The notes below the pieces were generated by a model. It worked only from the letters and a program-made list of their open reading frames with translations, did not search any database and had not been told where the DNA came from. From Chitinophaga pinensis (GTDB lineage Bacteria > Planctomycetota > Phycisphaerae > Phycisphaerales > SM1A02): a stretch of 7,822 nt of DNA. Where the stretch lies: contig CALQCP020000098.1 in assembly GCA_943329105.2 (NCBI GenBank), positions 1-7,822 of the forward strand, written 5' to 3'. How positions within the stretch are numbered: position 1 is the stretch's first letter; each line of letters opens with the position of its first letter. Below, piece by piece: positions 6,208 through 7,822 of the stretch. A program made the position numbers and the translations under genes.

Positions 6208-7527
6208 TCATGCCATGGCCAGGTGGCGCTTGGCCTTGGAACTGGTCTTGGTATTGGACTTGGAGGTCACCTTGGAACTCACCTTGCTAGCCGTGCCGGC
6301 AGACTTCTTCGCAGGCTTCGGCTCAACCGCTGCATGCGGAGCGTTGATCACGCCCGCCTTCTCAGCGGCCTTGCGGAGCGAAGCGGCCTTGTCGGTCTTC
6401 TCCCAACTGAAGGTGCCAACGCCACATTCGCCCGGCCGGCGACCGAAGTGGCCGTGCGTAGCGGTGGCGTGGTAGATCGGCTTGCGCAGACCGAGCGACT
6501 CGATGATTCCCCTCGGCGTGAGCTCAAATTGACGCTGCACTTCTTCGGCGAGCCACTCGTCTGCAACCACGCCCGTGCCTTGCGTATCGACCAACACACT
6601 CGTCGGCTTGGCAACGCCGATGGCGTAACTCAGCTGCACTTCGCAAACATCAGCGAGCTTTGCGGCGACGATGTTCTTCGCGATGTAACGAGCCATGTAC
6701 GCCGCACTGCGATCGACCTTTGACGGATCCTTACCGCTGAATGCGCCGCCACCGTGACGACCACGGCCACCGTAGGTGTCAACGATGATCTTGCGACCGG
6801 TCAGACCGCAATCGCCGTGCGGACCACCAATTTCAAACTGTCCGGTTGGATTGACGTGAATGATGATTTGATTGTTCCACCACTTGCCGAGGACCGGCTT
6901 GATGATGTGCTTAATGACCTCGGCCTTGAGTTTCTTCTGGCCGGCGACGCCGTTCCACATTGGATCGTGTTGCGTGGAAAGAACTACCGTGTCAATGCGC
7001 GTCGGCTTGAGGCCGACATACGCAACAGTGACTTGGCTCTTGGCATCAGGACGAAGACCCTTGATGATGTTCTGCTCGCGCACCATTGCTTGGCGCTTGA
7101 CCAGTTCGTGCGAGATGGCGATCGGGAGCGGCATGAACTCCGGAGTTTCCGTACACGCGAAACCGAACATCATGCCTTGGTCGCCTGCGCCATCCTTGTC
7201 CACGCCACGAGCAATGTTCTCGCTCTGCCTGCCGAGCACCACACTGATGCCGCAACTCTTGTAGTCGAAGCCCTTGTCTCCACTGTCGTAGCCAGCCTTG
7301 CGGACTGCTTCGCGCACGATGTCAGGAATGTTGACGACGGCGTTGGTGGTCACTTCACCCGCGATCACTGCAAGGCCAGTCGTCACCAGGGTTTCGCATG
7401 CCACGCGGCTCCCCGGATGCTGCGCGAGCATCGCGTCGAGGATCGCATCGCTGATCTGGTCAGCAAGCTTGTCAGGGTGGCCCATCGAGACGGATTCGCT
7501 GGTGAACAGGTAGCGCTTGTCAGACAT
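6208..7527 (-). CDS. metK: S-adenosylmethionine synthase MetK, with a basic C-terminal tail
   Basis: MetK makes S-adenosylmethionine from methionine and ATP, releasing phosphate and pyrophosphate; the cytoplasmic enzyme normally acts as a tetramer. Signatures are complete: FTSESVSMGHPDK (8-20) with catalytic H17, the GAGDQGMMFGFA loop (113-124), NPTGQFEIGGPHGDCGLTGRK (226-246), and the P-loop-like GGGAFSGKDPSKVDRS (259-274). The fold ends near residue 395, matching the 384-residue E. coli enzyme. Residues about 396-439 are an added Lys/Ser/Thr/Ala-rich tail with SKV, TSK and SSK units. The ATG at 7527 has GGAG 5 bases upstream. The downstream rsmB-like gene follows after 13 bases, an apt pairing of SAM producer and SAM user. 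The long upstream leader may carry regulation. Confidence 0.97.
   Translation of the reverse strand: MSDKRYLFTSESVSMGHPDKLADQISDAILDAMLAQHPGSRVACETLVTTGLAVIAGEVTTNAVVNIPDIVREAVRKAGYDSGDKGFDYKSCGISVVLGRQSENIARGVDKDGAGDQGMMFGFACTETPEFMPLPIAISHELVKRQAMVREQNIIKGLRPDAKSQVTVAYVGLKPTRIDTVVLSTQHDPMWNGVAGQKKLKAEVIKHIIKPVLGKWWNNQIIIHVNPTGQFEIGGPHGDCGLTGRKIIVDTYGGRGRHGGGAFSGKDPSKVDRSAAYMARYIAKNIVAAKLADVCEVQLSYAIGVAKPTSVLVDTQGTGVVADEWLAEEVQRQFELTPRGIIESLGLRKPIYHATATHGHFGRRPGECGVGTFSWEKTDKAASLRKAAEKAGVINAPHAAVEPKPAKKSAGTASKVSSKVTSKSNTKTSSKAKRHLAMA
6217..6290 (-). repeat. low-complexity repeat encoding the MetK basic tail
   Basis: On the + strand CTTGG recurs about every 10-15 bases (CTTGGCCTTGGAACTGG, then CTTGGTATTGGACTTGG, then CACCTTGGAACTCACC). 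In the metK frame this encodes the SKV/TSK/SSK stretch at residues 413-434. It looks like imperfect expansion of a short coding unit and is a plausible site of length variation between strains. Confidence 0.55.
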
Positions 7528-7532
7528 GTCGG

Positions 7533-7536
7533 CTCC
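7533..7536 (-). promoter_or_regulatory. ribosome binding site of metK
   Basis: GGAG within TTGGAG on the - strand is 5 bases from the ATG at 7527, supporting that start. Confidence 0.65.
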
Positions 7537-7575
7537 AATACTGGGAGAAATGTGCGTTCGGAACGGGGATCAATC

Positions 7576-7602
7576 CGACCATCCGGATACTCGGATGGAT
7601 CG
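7576..7602 (-). promoter_or_regulatory. bulged hairpin in the metK leader
   Basis: On the - strand CCATCCG (7598-7592) pairs perfectly with CGGATGG (7585-7579) around a 6-base loop. After a single bulged T (7599) the stem extends by three more pairs, giving 10 pairs in all. No U-run follows, so it is not a simple terminator. It would sit at the very 5' end of a transcript starting near 7601, where it could act as a stabiliser or a regulator. Function is unknown. Confidence 0.4.
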
Positions 7603-7607
7603 CCCTC

Positions 7608-7636
7608 ATGCTATCGGTCGCGCGTGTTCGCCGCAA
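7608..7636 (-). promoter_or_regulatory. weak candidate promoter for metK-rsmB
   Basis: On the - strand TTGCGG (7636-7631) and TAGCAT (7613-7608) are separated by exactly 17 bases. They match three of six and four of six consensus positions respectively. A start near 7601 would give a leader of about 74 bases. Such matches arise by chance in DNA like this, so the call is tentative. Confidence 0.3.
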
Positions 7637-7822
7637 ATCTGGGGCTCCACGGTGGGTTCCCGGACTTTCGCGGAAGACTCGGGCGATTTTCATGGCGCCG
7701 GTGCGCTCACACCTTACTGTTAAGCAGGTTCGGAATTTCCCGACCACCCGGCCGCCCAGGCGCGTATTGATTCGTCAGATGACGTTACTCACCTACCCAC
7801 TCTTCTCCTGCGCCGCGCTTGC

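Larger units (their letters stand above)
7528..7822. other. unassigned region upstream of metK
   Basis: These 295 bases hold no recognisable gene. All three - strand frames reach stop codons between about 7795 and 7786, so a gene on that strand could end there, but no frame is clearly coding. A - strand open frame (7747-7520, 75 codons) overlaps the metK start and resembles no family I know. The proximal 110 bases hold a weak promoter candidate, a bulged hairpin and the metK ribosome binding site. Another short hairpin, CGTC with GACG, lies at 7773-7784. I do not recognise the conserved core of SAM-I, SAM-II, SAM-IV or SAH riboswitches. Confidence 0.5.

Noticed and set aside
5857..6723. 288-codon + strand open frame across rsmB and metK
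   Set aside because: It is antisense to two conserved genes, spans their junction, and is rich in Arg, Ala and Ser as shadow frames usually are.
7659..7712. Resemblance to RNase P RNA on the - strand (GAGCGCACCGGCG and GAAAGTCCGGG)
   Set aside because: The two motifs occur in the wrong order for a linear RNase P RNA, and the other conserved regions (such as ACAGAA near the 3' end) were not seen. Treated as chance similarity.
7520..7747. 75-codon - strand open frame overlapping the metK start
   Set aside because: It has no recognised family and no convincing ribosome binding site, and it overlaps the metK ribosome binding site and start in another frame. An upstream ORF role cannot be excluded but is not supported.
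6754..7770. 338-codon + strand open frame across metK
   Set aside because: It is antisense to a clearly conserved MetK and has no family features. Such shadow frames are expected in GC-biased DNA.
7781..7798. GGTGAGTAACG, a word found near position 100 of 16S rRNA
   Set aside because: The match is limited to about 11 bases and the flanks do not continue as 16S rRNA, so there is no evidence of an rRNA fragment.

Overview
The window is a compact bacterial chromosomal stretch of ordinary housekeeping genes. It has eight recognisable protein-coding genes and no RNA genes, insertion sequences, CRISPR arrays or phage genes. Several features suggest a planctomycete, perhaps of the Phycisphaerae type: a TatC with a large extracytoplasmic insertion, a DUF151/BFN protein, a stand-alone EIIA domain, a divergent NusB-domain rRNA methyltransferase, and a MetK with a basic low-complexity tail, all in moderately GC-rich DNA. 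This placement is inferred from protein style and was not tested by a search.

Layout. On the + strand, tatC (90-1160) and tadA (1157-1750) form a tightly coupled pair with a 4-base overlap. tadA runs tail-to-tail into truD and the two overlap by 76 bases, so there is no intergenic terminator between the converging units. Everything from 1675 to 7527 is on the - strand and appears to form three transcription units. In transcription order they are metK (7527-6208) to rsmB-like (6194-4773), a single fructose-type PTS EIIA gene (4672-4202) behind its own extended -10, and BFN/DUF151 (4084-3614) to HAD phosphatase (3617-2991) to truD (2994-1675). In the last unit both junctions are 4-base GTGA start/stop overlaps.

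How the genes relate. There is a clear RNA-modification theme: TadA makes inosine in tRNA, TruD makes pseudouridine in tRNA, the RsmB-like enzyme methylates 16S rRNA, and MetK makes the SAM that the methyltransferase uses. TatC exports folded proteins. EIIA and BFN look like regulatory or stress functions, but no substrate or partner genes are present to fix their roles.

Points worth a second look are the about 295-base region upstream of metK (a bulged hairpin just downstream of a weak promoter candidate, with no known SAM riboswitch recognised), the TatC insertion, the MetK tail, the tadA/truD antisense overlap, and a probably leaderless BFN-HAD-truD operon. I found no convincing novel multi-gene system.
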